DNA of 64,000 bases, taken from assembly GCF_025628935.1 (NCBI RefSeq), contig NZ_JAOTIS010000012.1, positions 1-64,000 of the forward strand, in the 5' to 3' direction. Below, piece by piece: positions 34,935-46,105 of the stretch (positions within the stretch are counted from its first letter, which is position 1; every line of letters begins with the position of its first letter). The notes under the pieces are model-generated. The model ran no database searches. It saw only the letters and a list, made by a program, of their open reading frames with translations, and was not told where the DNA came from. The translations under genes were made by a program, and so were the position numbers. Source of the DNA: Macrococcus capreoli. Its GTDB lineage: Bacteria; Bacillota; Bacilli; Staphylococcales; Staphylococcaceae.

Positions 34935-36082
34935 TACTTTGTCCCCCCTGTATACTCACTTAAATTATCTGGACCGATGACGATTGGTTCGTCACATTGT
35001 GTGCCATCAATTACTGTGCCGTCTGGAATTACGATTTTGTTCATAATAATCGCTTTATCAATCTTACAGTGCTCACCGATCACAGTTTTCGGATGAATGA
35101 TAGCATCTTTTATGTGAGAACCTTTGCCCACTGTCACTTCACTAAACAATACAGAATGTTCTACATGACCAAATATAAATGACCCCGGGCAAATTAAAGA
35201 ATCAGTAATATTCGCTTCACCACCAATAAATTGTGGTGGTAAGTTCGCTTCATGTGAGAATGTTGGCCACGTCTTACTATTTAATAATTCAGATAAATCT
35301 TCATTTAATAAATCCATATTCGCTTCCCAGTAAGACTGAATTGTACCAACGTCTTTCCAGTATCCTTCAAAGCGGTATGCATATAACAATTTATTGTCTG
35401 CTAACATTTTCGGAATAATATCATTTCCGAAATCATGTTCAGAATTTGTATCTTTCTCATCTGCAATTAAATACTCACGTAAAACTTTCCAGTTAAAGAT
35501 ATAAATCCCCATCGATGCTAAATTATTTTTCGGTACGGCTGGCTTTTCATCAAACTCATAAATCTTTAAGTCATCTTCCGTATTTAATATACCGAATCGG
35601 CTCGCTTCTTCAAACGGTACTTCTATAACTGAAATTGTTGCATCTGCATTTTTCGCTTTATGATGCTCAAGCATCGCCTGATAATCCATTTGATAAATAT
35701 GGTCACCAGAAAGAATTAATAAATATTCCGGGTCATATTGATCGATGAAATGAATATTTTTCGTAATGGCGTCTGCTGTTCCTTCAAACCACGATGCGCC
35801 TGTTTGATCTGCAAAGGGTGCTAATACTGTAACGCCGCCCTCTTGTTTATCTAACGACCATGGTTTACCCATCCCAATATGACGATTTAACATCAGCGGT
35901 GCATATTGTACCAGTACACCGACTGTATGAATATTTGAATTCGCTAAATTACTTAACGTAAAATCTATAATTCTATATTTACCACCAAATGGTACTGCAG
36001 GTTTCGCCACTTTTTTCGTTAATTGACCTAACCTTGTACCTTTACCACCTGCTAATAACATCCCTACTATTTCTTTCGCCAT
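34934..36082 (-). CDS. glgC: Glucose-1-phosphate adenylyltransferase, catalytic subunit
   Basis: GlgC makes ADP-glucose, the committed step of bacterial glycogen synthesis. The 382-residue protein ([19 protein letters not shown]) has the intact GGGKGTRL-type loop at about 11-19, [29 protein letters not shown] and IYEFDEKPA, and then beta-helix repeats. The start at 36082 follows AGGGGT; an upstream ATG would add 14 residues without a site. It precedes glgD with a one-base overlap. Confidence 0.96.
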   Translation of the reverse strand: MAKEIVGMLLAGGKGTRLGQLTKKVAKPAVPFGGKYRIIDFTLSNLANSNIHTVGVLVQYAPLMLNRHIGMGKPWSLDKQEGGVTVLAPFADQTGASWFEGTADAITKNIHFIDQYDPEYLLILSGDHIYQMDYQAMLEHHKAKNADATISVIEVPFEEASRFGILNTEDDLKIYEFDEKPAVPKNNLASMGIYIFNWKVLREYLIADEKDTNSEHDFGNDIIPKMLADNKLLYAYRFEGYWKDVGTIQSYWEANMDLLNEDLSELLNSKTWPTFSHEANLPPQFIGGEANITDSLICPGSFIFGHVEHSVLFSEVTVGKGSHIKDAIIHPKTVIGEHCKIDKAIIMNKIVIPDGTVIDGTQCDEPIVIGPDNLSEYTGGTK

Positions 36083-36136
36083 ATTGATAACCCCTATTCC
36101 TATATTATTTATATTGTCTTGCAAAAATCTCTTTGT

Positions 36137-38059
36137 TTATTTACTTTTTCTCTCTTTGACTTTCTTATAAATAACAAAACCTAATGGTGGTATTTTCCCC
36201 TGGATTGAATGACTTAAACCATGCATCGGATGAGGTTGACTAAATAAATACTTTGATATGATCTGGTTTGAACCACCATACTGCTTCGCATCAGAATTAA
36301 ATAATTCACGATATTTACCAGGATGTGTCACACCGACTTTGAAGTCATAATACACTTCAGGTGAAAAATTTAATACAATTACTAATTCCGTACCATCCGC
36401 AGCGCGCCTAATATAACTTAATATACGTTGTTCATGATTATCTGCATCAATCCATTGAAAGCCTTTCGGGTCATAATCGAGTTCAAATAATGCTTTCTCT
36501 CTCAAATAAAGCTGATTAACGTCTCGAATAAATGTACGCAGCCCATCATGAATCGGATATTTCAATAAGAACCAATCGACTTGTTCCTTATCTTTCCATT
36601 CAGCATACATACCAATTTCACTACCCATAAAGTTTAACTTCTTACCAGGTTGTGTTAACTGATATCCATAGAGCAAACGATATTGTGCAAATTTACGCCA
36701 TTCATCCCCAGGCATCTTATCAAGCATTGATAATTTACCATGCACAACTTCATCATGTGAAAACGGTAAAATATAATGTTCATTATAGCGATACATCATC
36801 GGGAAATTTAAATGTGTATGATGCGCCTGACGCGCTTCCGGTACTATTTCGAAATAATCCAGCGTATCATGCATATATCCTAAATCCCATTTATAATCGA
36901 AGCCAAAGCCGCCTTCTGATACAGGTGTCGTAATAGAAGTAATATCTGAGGAATCTTCCGCAATCATAATCGCATGCGGTGCGTTATAATGAATCTCCTG
37001 ATTCAACTTCTTAATAAAAGCGACCGCTTCTTTATGTTCACTCGTACCATCTTCATTAAAGATTTGTTCACCCGGTTCAAAATTCTCGAAATTTAAATCG
37101 GTCATACTATGCACTGCATCAACGCGTAATCCATCAATATGATATTCATTCAACCAGAACAATGCATTTGAAATTAAGAAACTCTGTACTTCCGTACGAC
37201 CAAAATCAAATGTTAACGTGCCCCAGTTACGTTTCTCAGCACGGTATGGATCTGGATGTTCAAATAATGGTGTTCCGTCAAACATACGCAATCCGTGATC
37301 ATCTTTACAAAAATGTGCAGGTACCCAGTCTAAAATGACGCCAATACCTTTCTGATGACATTGATCAACAAAATATTTGAAGTCTTGTGGTGTTCCGTAA
37401 CGTGACGTCGGCGCGTAATAACCAGTCACTTGATACCCCCAGCTTAAATCAAATGGATGCTCAGTCACGGGCATGATTTCAATATGGGTATACCCCATAG
37501 TTTTCACATATGGAATCAACGCTTCTGCCATTTCACGATACGTATAGTACGTTTTGTCAGTATATGAGTCTATCGTATCTTTATCTGTACGTTCGATGTC
37601 ATGCTTCTTCCATGTACCTAAATGTACTTCGTATATATTCATCGGGCGTGCCAGATGTTGATTTACCTGTTGCTGTTTCATCCATCGGGCATCGTTCCAG
37701 TCATAATCGATATTACGTACGATGGATGCCGTTCGTGGTCTCTTTTCAGCGTAGAATGCGTAAGGGTCCGCTTTTAAAAATGACGGCCCTGTATGAGGTG
37801 TTATACGATATTTGTATACGGTATGCTCTTTGACTTTAAATGTTCCCGTAAATAAACCACTCTCTTCAACGCGCTTTAGTTCAAAATCTTTACCCGTCCA
37901 ATTATTCTCATTTAGAGCGACTGCAACTGATACAGCGTTTGGCGCCCATACCGTAAATGTTGTTGCATGCGCTGCTTTATCATAATGTGCGCCTAAAAAT
38001 GAGTATGATTTGTAATGTGTGCCTTGATGAAATAAAAACTTATCTAAATCTGTTATCAT
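36137..38059 (-). CDS. glgB: 1,4-alpha-glucan branching enzyme
   Basis: GlgB creates alpha-1,6 branches. The 640-residue GH13 protein has an N-terminal CBM48-like domain (about 15-115). It has the catalytic nucleophile D314 in DGLRVDAV, acid E368 in MIAEDSS and the FSHDEVVHGK motif, with a C-terminal beta domain. It is the first gene of the glycogen operon. AGGGGTGA precedes the ATG. A TATAAT (38104-38099, minus strand) lies upstream. Confidence 0.97.
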   Translation of the reverse strand: MITDLDKFLFHQGTHYKSYSFLGAHYDKAAHATTFTVWAPNAVSVAVALNENNWTGKDFELKRVEESGLFTGTFKVKEHTVYKYRITPHTGPSFLKADPYAFYAEKRPRTASIVRNIDYDWNDARWMKQQQVNQHLARPMNIYEVHLGTWKKHDIERTDKDTIDSYTDKTYYTYREMAEALIPYVKTMGYTHIEIMPVTEHPFDLSWGYQVTGYYAPTSRYGTPQDFKYFVDQCHQKGIGVILDWVPAHFCKDDHGLRMFDGTPLFEHPDPYRAEKRNWGTLTFDFGRTEVQSFLISNALFWLNEYHIDGLRVDAVHSMTDLNFENFEPGEQIFNEDGTSEHKEAVAFIKKLNQEIHYNAPHAIMIAEDSSDITSITTPVSEGGFGFDYKWDLGYMHDTLDYFEIVPEARQAHHTHLNFPMMYRYNEHYILPFSHDEVVHGKLSMLDKMPGDEWRKFAQYRLLYGYQLTQPGKKLNFMGSEIGMYAEWKDKEQVDWFLLKYPIHDGLRTFIRDVNQLYLREKALFELDYDPKGFQWIDADNHEQRILSYIRRAADGTELVIVLNFSPEVYYDFKVGVTHPGKYRELFNSDAKQYGGSNQIISKYLFSQPHPMHGLSHSIQGKIPPLGFVIYKKVKERKSK

Positions 38060-38268
38060 CCGTTCACCCCTAACAGGCTTATTCTCTATACAACATTTAT
38101 TATATGATAATTTTGTAAAAATTACGTCAATTAGTGTAAATTAACGCTAAGATATCTTTACAACTTTGTTAACATGTATAGAGATAAGCACGTTCACTTG
38201 AATTTATTATTTGTTCTTCTCTTCAGTATACATCTGTTTTCACTTTTTTAGTAACAATATCATTTTAG

Positions 38269-38297
38269 TTACTTCAAGTATCAAGAAGCGTTATAAT
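38269..38297 (+). promoter_or_regulatory. Promoter of pulA-pgcA
   Basis: TTACTT (38269-38274) and TATAAT (38292-38297) are 17 bases apart. An inverted repeat AGTAAC (38250-38255) / GTTACT (38268-38273) overlaps the -35 and could be an operator. The 258-base gap also holds the divergent glgB promoter region. Confidence 0.55.
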
Positions 38298-38317
38298 GAA
38301 TGTGACAGGAGGTTCTT

Positions 38318-40393
38318 ATGAACACAGCATATATCGATGACTTTAATCTCATCACATTACATTATGACTCTATTGAAAAGCCGCATGAATACTTTAAGTC
38401 GATACAACTTGTAAGTAATAAATATGTTCATGACTTAGATTTATTTGACGTCATTCATTTAGATCATCAATCTTATTATAAATTTCATACTGATCGCCCA
38501 CTTGAAATTTCCGATAAATTCTTTATTCATATCGGACAAATAAAAATACCTGTCCTGCTTGGAACGGTGACACAAACCGAGGCATTTGAAAAACGTTTCG
38601 ATGCACGCCATCATGAACTCGGTGCTGTCGTTCGTGATAATAAAACAACTTTTACTGTGTGGTCACCTGTTGCCAAAGTGATCAAATTGAATATCAATGA
38701 TAAAGTGCATACGATGGAGAAATTATCTGATGGTGCGCATCGTATCACGTTATATGGTAATTACCATTTACAAAGTTATCATTATGATGCTTACATCAAT
38801 CACCAATGGATTCAGGTCAATGACCCGTATTCTAAAGGACTCACTGTAAATAGTACAGAGTCAGTCGTCATTGACTTTAATAAGACGCATGTTGAAGGGT
38901 TTCTGGAGACGAGACGACCAGAAACGATGCAAAAAGATGCCATTATATATGAAGTGCACGTGCGTGATATTACGATGCACCCTAATAGTGGTGTATCACC
39001 TCATAAAAAAGGAAAACTACTCGGTTTAATTGAACCGAATACGTCAACACAATCAGGTGAATCAACAGGCTTTGATTATATTACACGCCTCGGCATCACC
39101 CACGTAGAATTACTACCGATTAATGACTTTGCACGCGTAGATGATATTGAGTTTGAAAAGGCATATAACTGGGGTTATGATCCTGAATATTTTCAAACGA
39201 TTGATGGTAGTTACTCAACACAACCTGCAAACGCAGCATATCGTATACAGGAATTAAAACAAGTTGTGAAAGTATTCCATGAACAAGGGATTAGCGTCAT
39301 CTTAGATGTTGTCTTTAATCATGTATACAATATGCCTTCATCACCATTTGAAAAGTTAGTACCAGGCTACTACTTTAGATATCATGGTGATGGTAGTGTA
39401 AGTAATGGAACGGGTGTTGGCAATGATACGAAGACAGAGCGTATTATGATGCGTAAATTCTTTGTTGATACGATTAAATATTATATTCATGAATTTAAAA
39501 TTGATGGCTTCCGCTTTGATTTAATGGGAACGATTGATATTGAAACGATGCAGCAAATTAAGTCGATCGTCATGGCAGACAATCCGAATGCGTTTCTGTT
39601 AGGAGAAGGCTGGGATTTAGCGACAGCTATGCCGAAAGAAATGAAAACAACACATGTGAATGCATGGCGTGTGCCTGAAATCCATTTCTTTAATGATTAC
39701 TTTAGAGATACATTAAAAGGTAATAATTTTAATTTAATGGATCGTGGATACTTTAATGGTGGAGGTAAATATTACGAGCGCATGTTTAACCTCTTTATCG
39801 CGCGCGGCAATGAACTGCCAATCTCCCAAACAGTAAACTACGTTGAAGTGCATGATAATCATACATTATTTGATCGCATTAATTATACGAGTAAAAAAAC
39901 ACTCGAAGAAAAAAATAAAATTCATCAACTGGCAACTATCTTCACAATTTTTGCATTGGGGACACCGTTTTTACATGCCGGTCAGGAATTTTATCGTACG
40001 AAACATGGTCATGGTAATACGTACAATTTAAGTGACTTTATTAATCGCATTGACTGGAATCGACGTATTAAATATCAGCCCGATATTGAGCGTATTAAAC
40101 AAGCGATTCATATTAGAAATACACATCGTATATTTAGAACGAAAAATATCGAAACAATTCGTCAGCGTGTATTGCCTATTGAACTTGAGCATCCGTTATT
40201 TGGCGTACTATTATTTGATACAAAGTCAGAATTAATCTTACTGTTCAATCCGACAGCATTACATCATATCGTAAATTTACCACGACTCGGAGAATATGAA
40301 GTGTTATTATCTAACCATTTAGAAGGGACACGTATTAAACATTTTTATAATTTGTCCCCTTTTGAATATGTCGTATTAAAGAAACGTTTATAA
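38318..40393 (+). CDS. pulA: Type I pullulanase (debranching enzyme)
   Basis: It hydrolyses alpha-1,6 branch points of glycogen or pullulan. The 691-residue GH13 protein has an N-terminal beta domain, a CBM48-like domain (about 100-190) and the type I signature YNWGYDP (283-289). The nucleophile is D401 in DGFRFDLMG and the acid E430 in LLGEGWD. No signal peptide, so it acts inside the cell on stored glycogen, partnering GlgP. GGAGG precedes the ATG. Divergent from glgB and followed by pgcA. Confidence 0.95.
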   Translation: MNTAYIDDFNLITLHYDSIEKPHEYFKSIQLVSNKYVHDLDLFDVIHLDHQSYYKFHTDRPLEISDKFFIHIGQIKIPVLLGTVTQTEAFEKRFDARHHELGAVVRDNKTTFTVWSPVAKVIKLNINDKVHTMEKLSDGAHRITLYGNYHLQSYHYDAYINHQWIQVNDPYSKGLTVNSTESVVIDFNKTHVEGFLETRRPETMQKDAIIYEVHVRDITMHPNSGVSPHKKGKLLGLIEPNTSTQSGESTGFDYITRLGITHVELLPINDFARVDDIEFEKAYNWGYDPEYFQTIDGSYSTQPANAAYRIQELKQVVKVFHEQGISVILDVVFNHVYNMPSSPFEKLVPGYYFRYHGDGSVSNGTGVGNDTKTERIMMRKFFVDTIKYYIHEFKIDGFRFDLMGTIDIETMQQIKSIVMADNPNAFLLGEGWDLATAMPKEMKTTHVNAWRVPEIHFFNDYFRDTLKGNNFNLMDRGYFNGGGKYYERMFNLFIARGNELPISQTVNYVEVHDNHTLFDRINYTSKKTLEEKNKIHQLATIFTIFALGTPFLHAGQEFYRTKHGHGNTYNLSDFINRIDWNRRIKYQPDIERIKQAIHIRNTHRIFRTKNIETIRQRVLPIELEHPLFGVLLFDTKSELILLFNPTALHHIVNLPRLGEYEVLLSNHLEGTRIKHFYNLSPFEYVVLKKRL

Positions 40394-40474
40394 TCAATTA
40401 TCAGATAAATTAATTGTAAACGGCATCATGAACATGCTTTAATAAAGAAGAGAAAACTTAAGGAGATGGAAGAG

Positions 40475-42127
40475 ATGTCAGTACGTGAATTATGGGAATC
40501 AAATTTAGAAAATAGTTTAATCACTGAAGCAGCATATTCAGCAACGTCTGAAGCTTTAAAAGAAGACGGATATGTTGGAGCACTTGCATTCGGTACAGCA
40601 GGTATTCGTGGGAAAATTGGTTTAGGGCCAAATCGACTTAATAAATTTACAGTACAAAAAGTAGCAACGGGATTAGCGCAATATTTAAATGAAGTGAAAC
40701 AAGATGCGACCGTTGTAATCGCCTATGATACACGTCATTTTTCACCAGAATTTTGTGATGTCATTGCCTGCGTGTTAGGAAGTTACGGTGTAAAAACATA
40801 TATCTTTGACCGTTATCATACAACACCTGAATTATCATTCTGCGTAAGACATTTACAAACGGATGCTGGTGTCATGATTACTGCCAGTCATAATCCTCCT
40901 GAATATAACGGAATTAAGATTTACGGCCCGGACGGTGGACAATTAGCACTGGAAGGTGCTGCTAAAGTAAGTGGTTATATTGATAAAATCAATGATGTAT
41001 TTCATTTGCAAACTGAAGATAAACAAACATTAATAGACAAAGGTTTAATCGAAATTGTAGATAATCAGGTTATTGAAGCATACAAAAAAGAAGTATTAAA
41101 CTTAGTAAATTCAATCCCAGCGTCTGACTTAAAAGTAGTCTTTACAAGTTTACACGGTACGAGTGTTCCGATTGTACCTGAAATGTTAGATGCATTAAAC
41201 TTTACACAATATGAAGTTGTTAAAGAACAAGCGATACCCGATGCTAACTTCTCATCTGTGAAATCTGCCAATCCAGAAGATCACGATGCATTTGATATGG
41301 CGATTGACTATGCGAGAAAAAGTAACGCTGACTTACTGATTGCAACTGATCCAGATGCAGACAGAATGGGAATTGTAGCGCATGTTGATGGTGAATTCCA
41401 CTACTTTAACGGCAACCAGATTGGTGCGTTATTATTAAATTACCGCATTCAATCTACACAAAATGTTAGTAACCGTGCAGCAGTGAAATCAATTGTGACG
41501 AGTGAATTAGGCCGCATTATTGCTGAACAGAATCAAGTTAAAATGTTTGATGTATTAACAGGCTTTAAATTTATCGCTGAAAAAATTGCGTCATTTGAAG
41601 CAAATCATGATTACAATTATATATTTGGATATGAAGAAAGTTATGGCTTTATGGCCGGTCCATTTGTCCGTGACAAAGATGCCGTTCAAATTGTGCCGTT
41701 AATCATCAAATATGCAAGTGAACTGAAAAATGAAGGTAAAACGATAGTGGATGCAATGAATGAAATTTATGTGCAATACGGAAAATATCAGGAAAAGTTA
41801 TTCTCGCATACATTTGAAGGACAAGCTGGGAAAGCTAAAATTGATGCCATTATGGCCAATTATCGAAATAACCAACCGACTGAAATTGCAGGTCTGAAAG
41901 TTATTAAAACAGACGACTACGAAGCTCAAACAAGCACTTCGGCAGACGGTGTTACGCCAATTGACTTACCGAAAGCAAACGTATTAAAGTTCTACTTTGA
42001 AGAAGGCTGGGTTGCATTACGCCCTTCTGGTACGGAACCAAAAATAAAATTATATGTATCACTTATTACAGAAGACATTGATGCCATTGCTGAAAAAATG
42101 AATGCAGCGATCTTTAATGACAAATAA
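40475..42127 (+). CDS. pgcA: Alpha-phosphoglucomutase
   Basis: It interconverts glucose-6-phosphate and glucose-1-phosphate, the link between glycolysis and glycogen or cell-wall sugars. The 550-residue phosphohexomutase has the phosphoserine loop TASHNPPEYNG (S138), the Mg loop DPDADRMG, GYEESYGF and the C-terminal phosphate-binding RPSGTEPKIK. The start at 40475 follows AAGGAGATGGAAG; an ATG nine bases earlier touches the ribosome site. It lies 81 bases after pulA and before a strong terminator. Confidence 0.95.
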   Translation: MSVRELWESNLENSLITEAAYSATSEALKEDGYVGALAFGTAGIRGKIGLGPNRLNKFTVQKVATGLAQYLNEVKQDATVVIAYDTRHFSPEFCDVIACVLGSYGVKTYIFDRYHTTPELSFCVRHLQTDAGVMITASHNPPEYNGIKIYGPDGGQLALEGAAKVSGYIDKINDVFHLQTEDKQTLIDKGLIEIVDNQVIEAYKKEVLNLVNSIPASDLKVVFTSLHGTSVPIVPEMLDALNFTQYEVVKEQAIPDANFSSVKSANPEDHDAFDMAIDYARKSNADLLIATDPDADRMGIVAHVDGEFHYFNGNQIGALLLNYRIQSTQNVSNRAAVKSIVTSELGRIIAEQNQVKMFDVLTGFKFIAEKIASFEANHDYNYIFGYEESYGFMAGPFVRDKDAVQIVPLIIKYASELKNEGKTIVDAMNEIYVQYGKYQEKLFSHTFEGQAGKAKIDAIMANYRNNQPTEIAGLKVIKTDDYEAQTSTSADGVTPIDLPKANVLKFYFEEGWVALRPSGTEPKIKLYVSLITEDIDAIAEKMNAAIFNDK

Positions 42128-42179
42128 AAAAACCCAACCGCCAATTCAATTCGAATTGAATTAGCGGTTGGGTTTTTTA
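42126..42179. terminator. Strong bidirectional terminator after pgcA
   Basis: An 11-base stem AACCCAACCGC / GCGGTTGGGTT has A and T runs outside. An inner perfect palindrome, AATTCAATTCGAATTGAATT, extends the stem. It also ends minus-strand transcription from the membrane-protein gene. Confidence 0.9.
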
Positions 42180-42182
42180 TTG

Positions 42183-42326
42183 TCAAAGCGCATCGAAAAC
42201 AGCCTCTAAACGGCATCTCATGAGCAGACGCCCGTCAAACTTCAACAAATCCTTCAAAATCAAAGCGTGATTTTTCGGCTTTGTTTCCAGTTTGCATGCG
42301 TCTAAACGCTCATTCGATAGCCTCTC
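42183..42326 (-). other. In-frame 47-codon open extension of atypical composition behind the membrane-protein gene
   Basis: Immediately after the TAG of the 42327-43049 gene, in the same frame, 47 sense codons run to TGA (42183-42185): ERLSNERLDACKLETKPK, then NHALILKDLLKFDGRLLMR and CRLEAVFDAL. GC content and codon use (CGG, CGT, CTG, CTC, TGC) differ from neighbouring genes. No start or ribosome site is seen. It may be a 3' UTR element, a piece of a dispersed repeat, or a former C-terminus. A small hairpin GGCATCT / AGACGCC lies inside. Confidence 0.35.
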
Positions 42327-43049
42327 CTATTTTAAATACATAAACTTAAAGAAATTCAGCCACTCTATATCTTTTGCGATGAATAAATAAATCACCATTA
42401 TGATAATAAAGGTAATATGCAGCGGAAATACATCTATTTCAACATTATTCATTTCACGATACGTTGCAAACAATTTAAGCGGGATCGTCATAATAATTAA
42501 GAAACGAATTAAATAGAAGATGATCGCACTCTCAGGCGTAATAAACAACGCAATATATTCGAATATGATAAACACATTATATATCGTATAATAACTAATC
42601 GTATCCACAAATACTTTATAAAAATTATTCGTTCGATTGAGTGCTACCATTTGTATTAAATATGTCATAATACACGATAGTATGGTAAAAGTAGCACCAC
42701 TCACAACCATTTTTAATCCTGCATTCATACTTAACGGTGTTGTATGAAATGTACCTAATATAAAGATAAGCAACAAATATAATAAAAAATTTGTAAACGC
42801 GAAGAAAAAATATTTACCACTTTTCGGATTGTCTATTATTTTATTCGGCATCATTATCGTACGATAAACATAATTAATAAACGAATCAATATGATAGTCG
42901 AATTCTTTAATCGGTTTCTTCACTTGTGCAATCAATTTATTTTTTGTGAATTTTTCTTTCTTCACATTTTCAGTATCCAGTCTTTTCTTCTCTGCTATTG
43001 ATTGTGGGTTCTTTATAAATTTATTAATATGACTCCATTTATCCGCCAT
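42327..43049 (-). CDS. Hypothetical membrane protein with basic cytoplasmic N-terminus
   Basis: The 240-residue protein has a lysine-rich soluble N-terminal 70 residues and then about five or six membrane helices (roughly 78-100, 108-130, 142-165, 172-190, 208-227). It resembles the uncharacterised Yip1/DUF6574-like proteins. In S. aureus a hypothetical gene also lies next to pyrE, so it may be part of the ancestral order. The stop is TAG, followed by an unusual open extension. The pyr terminator lies upstream, so it has its own promoter. Confidence 0.7.
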   Translation of the reverse strand: MADKWSHINKFIKNPQSIAEKKRLDTENVKKEKFTKNKLIAQVKKPIKEFDYHIDSFINYVYRTIMMPNKIIDNPKSGKYFFFAFTNFLLYLLLIFILGTFHTTPLSMNAGLKMVVSGATFTILSCIMTYLIQMVALNRTNNFYKVFVDTISYYTIYNVFIIFEYIALFITPESAIIFYLIRFLIIMTIPLKLFATYREMNNVEIDVFPLHITFIIIMVIYLFIAKDIEWLNFFKFMYLK

Positions 43050-43060
43050 CTATTTCACCT

Positions 43061-43100
43061 CAAAAAAAGCCGTCTAATGTAATTATACATTAAACAGCTT
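43061..43100 (-). terminator. Terminator of the pyr operon
   Basis: The minus-strand stem AAGCTGTTTAATGTA / TACATTAGACGGCTT (with G-U pairs) is followed by seven T, right after pyrE. Confidence 0.85.
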
Positions 43101-43109
43101 TATATCACA

Positions 43110-43721
43110 TTATAATGCGTCGCGCCATGCAATTAATCCTTCAATATCGCTCGCTTCAATTTTTTGCAAATCTTTTGCAACATGAATTAACGTATCGAAG
43201 TCGCTAAGCGTATAGTATGGATAGCCGCTTTCTGCTAAGCGTTCTTTCCCTTTCGTTAATTGATAACTAAAAATGGCTACAATCCCTAATACGTCAGCAC
43301 CATGAGCTTTTAAAGCATCTGCCGCTTCGATTGCAGAACCACCAGTAGAAATTAAATCTTCTACAACAACAACTTTTTGTCCCGGTTCAACTTTACCTTC
43401 AATTTGATTGCCTTTACCGTGTTTCTTACTAGATGATCTTACGTAACTCATCGGTAAATTCATCTTTTGAGATACAAATGCTGCGTGTGGAATACCAGCT
43501 GTTGCAGTACCCGCTAACACTTCTACATCACTGAAATGTGTTTCAATCAATGACTTTAAACCTTCAGCAATTTCGTCGCGAACTGCTGGATAACTCATCG
43601 TTAAACGGTTATCGCAATAGATCGGGCTTTTAATCCCCGATGACCAAGTGAACATGTCATTCGGTTGAAGTGATACTGCTTCAATTTCTAATAATGATTT
43701 CGCTATTTGCTCATTTAACAT
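43110..43721 (-). CDS. pyrE: Orotate phosphoribosyltransferase
   Basis: It converts orotate and PRPP to OMP. The 203-residue protein has the PRPP motif [14 protein letters not shown] (about 115-128) and [19 protein letters not shown] (the flexible loop). It overlaps the 3' end of pyrF by 11 bases and is the last gene of the operon. Confidence 0.97.
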   Translation of the reverse strand: MLNEQIAKSLLEIEAVSLQPNDMFTWSSGIKSPIYCDNRLTMSYPAVRDEIAEGLKSLIETHFSDVEVLAGTATAGIPHAAFVSQKMNLPMSYVRSSSKKHGKGNQIEGKVEPGQKVVVVEDLISTGGSAIEAADALKAHGADVLGIVAIFSYQLTKGKERLAESGYPYYTLSDFDTLIHVAKDLQKIEASDIEGLIAWRDAL

Positions 43722-44412
43722 GATTTTCCCACGCTTTCTTAATTTGATAATATTTCTCTACTGGATTGCTATCTTGTGTAATAGAACGGCCTACAACGAT
43801 ATGAGTTGAGCCATTCTCTTTTGCAAATTCAGGTGTTGCAACACGGACTTGATCCCCTACTGCATCTGTTAAAGTACGAATACCAGGCGTTACTTTTAAG
43901 AAGTCTTCACCTAATGCTTCACGTAACATCTTACTTTCGTTTGCTGAGCATACTACACCATCAAGTCCCGCATCACGCGTTAACGTTGCATAATGTAATA
44001 TACATTCATCGATTGAAAGTGGAATACGTTGCTCTTGCTGCATCACTTCCTGTGACGTACTTGTCAGTTGCGTCACAGCGATGAGTTTTGCATCACTTCC
44101 TGCGTCACGTAATCCTTGCATTGCTTCACTCATCATCTTTTTACCGCCTGCTGCATGGACATTGACCATTTGAATATCTAACTTACCTAAACCTAGCATT
44201 GCTTGGCGGACAGTATTCGGGATGTCATACAACTTTAAATCTAAAAATATTTCATGACCTTGATGACGTATCGCTTTCACAATTTCCGGGCCGTTTTGCA
44301 TAAATAATTCCATTCCGATTTTTACAAATAACGGTTCTTCAAACGGTTTTAAAAATGCATTTACTTCATCCATATTTTTAAAATCTAATGCAATAATCGG
44401 TTTATGAAACAT
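43711..44412 (-). CDS. pyrF: Orotidine-5'-phosphate decarboxylase
   Basis: It makes UMP from OMP. The 233-residue TIM barrel has IALDFKN at the N-terminus and the catalytic [11 protein letters not shown] (about 58-68), with the D-x-K-x-x-D tetrad. [10 protein letters not shown] is the C-terminal phosphate site. The start abuts the pyrD stop; GGAGG is inside pyrD. Confidence 0.97.
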   Translation of the reverse strand: MFHKPIIALDFKNMDEVNAFLKPFEEPLFVKIGMELFMQNGPEIVKAIRHQGHEIFLDLKLYDIPNTVRQAMLGLGKLDIQMVNVHAAGGKKMMSEAMQGLRDAGSDAKLIAVTQLTSTSQEVMQQEQRIPLSIDECILHYATLTRDAGLDGVVCSANESKMLREALGEDFLKVTPGIRTLTDAVGDQVRVATPEFAKENGSTHIVVGRSITQDSNPVEKYYQIKKAWENHVK

Positions 44413-46094
<1,682 letters not shown>

Positions 46095-46105
46095 CGTGAT
46101 CCCTC

